Below are positions 4,840 through 7,765 of a stretch of DNA of 7,765 bases, in pieces. This stretch comes from Synergistales bacterium. GTDB lineage: Bacteria; Synergistota; Synergistia; Synergistales; Aminobacteriaceae. The translations under genes and the position numbers were made by a program. The stretch's first letter is position 1; every line of letters starts with the position of its first letter. Below the pieces are notes generated by a model. It was not told the DNA's origin. It was given only the letters and a program-made list of their open reading frames with translations, and ran no database searches. Where the stretch lies: assembly GCA_025997935.1 (NCBI GenBank), contig BNVG01000096.1, forward strand, positions 1-7,765. Direction: 5' to 3'.

Positions 4840-7692
4840 ATGAGCATGAACAAAAAATCCTCACCGCAGAGTTCCACAAATAAACAGGGCGCCACCAGAC
4901 AAAAATTCCTGTCTTTTTCATGCGTTCTGTTTTTGAATATTCTTGCCCTGTCCACGCTGGCCTACATTATGGCGGCGCATCAGATAAACGCGTCGTTCAT
5001 TGACCAGCAGCTCGCTCTCGCCGCCGAAACCCTGAAGACGCGTCTGGCGACAATCGTCAGCAGCGAGCTTAAACTTGTGCTGAAAATGGCCGACACCCCC
5101 GCCATTCGCAAATACTTTCTGAATCCCAACGACAGCGCCCTTACGTTTGCGGCCAAAATGGAGTTCAATAATTATCAGCAGCATTTCGCGAGCGGCAACG
5201 TTTTTTGGATAAATGACATCGACAAAACATTTTACTCTACGGCCAACACGCCTTATGTAGTCGACCCCTCCGACCCCGCCTCGTATTGGTACAATGTGAC
5301 GCTTTACGAAACGGAAAATTATAACCTCAACATCAATTACAACCCCGATATAAGAAAAGTCTTCCTGTGGGTCAACGTGCCGGTATTCCTGACGTTGGTC
5401 AGGGCGGACGGGCCGCGCAAGAAACCCATAGGTATGCTCGGCACGAACATTGACCTCGCCGATTTCGCGGCCTTCGTCACCGGGGCCTACAAGGAATTTG
5501 ACGCCAATATCACGCCCTATATGTTTAACGCCTTAGGCGAGATAACATCAGCAACTGATTACAATCTAGTCACCAATAAAGTTCTCCTGACAGACCACCT
5601 TGGAGCCAACGGAGCCAGGATAATCAACGCCTCAAAGTCGCTTTCCGGTTCCGACAGCGAAACGTTTTCCTTCGGAAATCAAATACACATGGTGAGTTCC
5701 ATCCCGAATTTGAACTGGCATTTGGTGGTCAGTTATCCGAGCCCAGGCCTGTTGGCGTTAAATGCGGATATGAACTTTGTGTTTTTCGGGATGCTTTTTC
5801 TTATATCGTTCGTTCTCATCGTAGCCAATATTTACGTCGCCCGCTCTGAGCAATCGCTTATCAAACAAAACATCCAGCTTCTGAACGCAAACCAGAAAGC
5901 GGAAGCCGCGTCCCTCGCCAAAAGCACCTTCCTCGCCCGCATGAGCCATGAGATACGTACGCCAATGAACGCCGTCATCGGCATGAGCGAGCTTGCTCAG
6001 AGGGAATACGGCTCGCCGAACGCGCTCGGATATATAGAGGACATCAAACGCGCCGGGGCGAGTCTTTTATCCATTATCAACGACATTCTGGATTTTTCCA
6101 AAATCGAAGCCGGCAGTTTGGAGCTGAACCCCGCGCCGTATGAAACGGCGTCGCTTCTGAACGACATTGCGAGCATTATCCAAATACATATAAGCGACAA
6201 ACCCATTGAACTAATAACGAAGATAGCCCCGGACATTCCGGCTTTCATGACAGGGGATGAGGTTCGGGTCAGGCAGATTCTGCTCAATCTTTTGAGCAAC
6301 GCCGCGAAGTACACCAATAAAGGCAGTATTACGCTGACCGTATCCTGTCAGTTTACAGGTAAAGACCAGGCGAGACTGACTTTCGCTGTAGAGGATACGG
6401 GCATAGGCATTCATCCAGAGGACATTCCCAAGCTGTTCGGCAACTTTGCGCGCGTAGACCACGCCGCCAATAAAAACATAGAGGGCACGGGCCTGGGCCT
6501 TGTTATCGCCCGGAATCTGTGCAGAGCTATGGGCGGCGATATAACCGTGGAAAGCCAGCACGGCTCGGGCTCCGTGTTTACGGCGACCATTACGCAAGCC
6601 TTTACCGACAGTCGGCAGATCGGCGCGAGCGACAAAAAAGTTTCTTACGGTTCACAAGCCGGTCAGGCTCGCTTTACCGCGCCCGACGCGCGAATATTGC
6701 TCGTGGACGACATAGCCAGCAATCTCAAGGTGGCGGAAGGGCTGTTGTCGCCGTATAAACTGAAAATCGATACCTGTACAAGAGGAGAGGACGCGGTCGA
6801 GGCCGTGCGAGAAAATCATTACGACATCGTCCTTATGGATCAGATGATGCCCGGAATGAACGGTATAGAGGCGACGGCGGCGATAAGGGCCATGAACGGC
6901 GCGTACTACGCGGAACTTCCCATTGTCGCGCTCACCGCCAACGCGATGTCGGGCGTCCGCGAGATGTTTTTGGAAAAAGGTTTTAACGATTACCTCTCCA
7001 AGCCGATTGAAATAGCGAAGCTCAATGAAATTATGGAAAAATGGATTCCCGTGAAAAAGCGCGTAAGGGCGCGGCAGGAGGCAAAAGACAATATGAACGC
7101 GCAGGCGTCTTATTCACACCAACTGAAAATCGAAGGCGTCGACGTGCAGCGCGGCGTTTCCATGACCGGCGGCACAGAAGACGGCTACCGCGAAGTGCTG
7201 AAGATTTACTGCGCCGACGCCGAGGAGCGGTTTCCCATAATGAGCGCCGTGCCGGACGAAGCCGGTTTGCCGCTGTTTACAACGCATGTACACGCGCTGA
7301 AAAGCGCCTTGGGTAGCATCGGAGCCATAGCGTTGTCCGCTCAGGCTGCCGTTCTGGAGGACGCGGGCCACCGGGGCGATATAGCGGCAATCCGTGACCG
7401 CCAGGGCGATTTTCACGCGGGTCTCGTCTCTTTGACGGAGCATATCAGAGCGGCGATTGCGCCCGAAACCGAAGACGCCGCTTCAGGCGGCGGCGCGCCT
7501 TTGGATAAAGATTCCCTGCTCCGTCTGAAAGAAGCGCTCACTTCAGAGGATGTCGGAACAATAGAGGATATTTTGAGGGAATTTCCAAACGATTGTCTAT
7601 CTGAAATCTCGGATTTGGTTCTTTTGTCAGAGTTTAACGAGGCCGCGGAGAAAGTCGGAGCCTTGCTGGAGGCAGTGGAAAATGAAAAATAA
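4840..7692 (+). CDS. Hybrid sensor histidine kinase: dCache, HisKA, HATPase, receiver, HPt
   Basis: This is a membrane-bound multi-step phosphorelay kinase, 950 residues (numbered from ATG 4840). TM1 is about 23-46 and TM2 about 312-333. Between them lies an extracytoplasmic sensor with double-Cache character (SYWYNVTLYE, VFLWVNVPVF, GMLGTNIDLADF). A short coiled linker leads straight to HisKA (about 358-422) with H370 in SHEIRTPMN; no HAMP domain fits in between. HATPase_c (about 468-585) has the N box (N483, N487), G1 DTGIGI (519-524) and G2 GTGLGL (549-554). The receiver (617-735) has acidic pair D623-D624, phospho-acceptor D667 in VLMDQMMPGMNG, T699 and K721. HPt (about 772-870) has H818 in HALKSALGSIG. 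A helical tail (886-950) follows. All relay residues are intact. GTG 4837 and ATG 4846 are alternative starts; AGGA spacing of 5 nt favours 4840. It overlaps the downstream response-regulator gene. The ligand is unknown. Confidence 0.94.
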   Translation: MSMNKKSSPQSSTNKQGATRQKFLSFSCVLFLNILALSTLAYIMAAHQINASFIDQQLALAAETLKTRLATIVSSELKLVLKMADTPAIRKYFLNPNDSALTFAAKMEFNNYQQHFASGNVFWINDIDKTFYSTANTPYVVDPSDPASYWYNVTLYETENYNLNINYNPDIRKVFLWVNVPVFLTLVRADGPRKKPIGMLGTNIDLADFAAFVTGAYKEFDANITPYMFNALGEITSATDYNLVTNKVLLTDHLGANGARIINASKSLSGSDSETFSFGNQIHMVSSIPNLNWHLVVSYPSPGLLALNADMNFVFFGMLFLISFVLIVANIYVARSEQSLIKQNIQLLNANQKAEAASLAKSTFLARMSHEIRTPMNAVIGMSELAQREYGSPNALGYIEDIKRAGASLLSIINDILDFSKIEAGSLELNPAPYETASLLNDIASIIQIHISDKPIELITKIAPDIPAFMTGDEVRVRQILLNLLSNAAKYTNKGSITLTVSCQFTGKDQARLTFAVEDTGIGIHPEDIPKLFGNFARVDHAANKNIEGTGLGLVIARNLCRAMGGDITVESQHGSGSVFTATITQAFTDSRQIGASDKKVSYGSQAGQARFTAPDARILLVDDIASNLKVAEGLLSPYKLKIDTCTRGEDAVEAVRENHYDIVLMDQMMPGMNGIEATAAIRAMNGAYYAELPIVALTANAMSGVREMFLEKGFNDYLSKPIEIAKLNEIMEKWIPVKKRVRARQEAKDNMNAQASYSHQLKIEGVDVQRGVSMTGGTEDGYREVLKIYCADAEERFPIMSAVPDEAGLPLFTTHVHALKSALGSIGAIALSAQAAVLEDAGHRGDIAAIRDRQGDFHAGLVSLTEHIRAAIAPETEDAASGGGAPLDKDSLLRLKEALTSEDVGTIEDILREFPNDCLSEISDLVLLSEFNEAAEKVGALLEAVENEK

Positions 7693-7765
7693 AATCATGA
7701 TAGTCGACGACAATATCGCCAACCTCAAGATAGCCAAAAACGCGCTGTCCGACATATACGACGTG
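7682..7765 (+). CDS. Response regulator, N-terminal receiver domain, 3'-truncated
   Basis: Only 28 codons are visible, running to the window end. They read KNKIMIVDDNIANLKIAKNA, then LSDIYDV: the first beta strand of a receiver domain with the metal-binding acidic pair D9-D10, followed by the first helix. The ATG at 7682 lies inside the end of the kinase gene (11-bp overlap, with the kinase TAA at 7690) and has GGAGG (7668-7672) 9 nt upstream, so translational coupling is likely. The phospho-acceptor aspartate would lie near residue 53, beyond the window. Relatives with this opening often carry a GGDEF, HD-GYP or other output domain, but that part is not visible. The position suggests it takes phosphate from the kinase's HPt domain. 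Confidence 0.8.
   Translation, partial: MKNKIMIVDDNIANLKIAKNALSDIYDV

Noticed and set aside
6211..6597. 128-residue reverse-strand open frame inside the kinase gene
   Set aside because: It is antisense to the HATPase domain and has no recognisable motif.

Overview
The window is an ordinary-looking bacterial chromosomal segment with every gene on the + strand. It carries three transporter units followed by the start of a two-component signalling operon. The protein families (polar amino acid ABC uptake, YeiH-type exporter, EamA permease, dCache hybrid kinase followed by a receiver protein), medium GC content and frequent ATA codons would fit an anaerobic, amino-acid-using lineage such as Synergistota. 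That placement is a low-confidence inference, because no rRNA or other taxonomic marker is present.

Layout: (1) positions 2-952 hold the 3' part of a YeiH/COG2855 membrane protein (putative sulfate exporter family). (2) A 157-bp intergenic region carries a good sigma70-type promoter (TTGACA-N17-TAGACT, 1026-1054), overlapped by a nested inverted repeat that looks like an operator. (3) 1110-3707 is a compact polar amino acid ABC importer operon: substrate-binding protein, permease and ATPase. The 78-bp gap between the binding protein and the permease holds a 10-bp direct repeat and two mutually exclusive short hairpins, the second followed by a T-rich run. (4) 3816-4706 is an EamA/DMT-type permease with a TTG start. 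(5) A 130-bp AT-rich region holds a tandem 8-mer, an extended -10 promoter and a small palindrome. (6) 4840-7692 is a large hybrid histidine kinase (TM-dCache-TM-HisKA-HATPase-REC-HPt). It overlaps by 11 bp the start of a receiver-domain response regulator cut off by the window end.

How the parts work together: the ABC genes should form one importer, with a single permease type probably acting as a homodimer. The kinase should sense an extracytoplasmic ligand and pass phosphate through its own receiver and HPt domain, plausibly on to the receiver protein encoded immediately downstream. Nothing directly ties the kinase to the transporters. The only hint is a similar GTTA...TAAC palindrome in both promoter regions. 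I see no mobile element, CRISPR array, RNA gene, defence locus or clearly novel system. The most interesting items are the regulatory dyads, the hairpin switch inside the ABC operon, and an unusual ~95-residue N-terminal extension on the permease.
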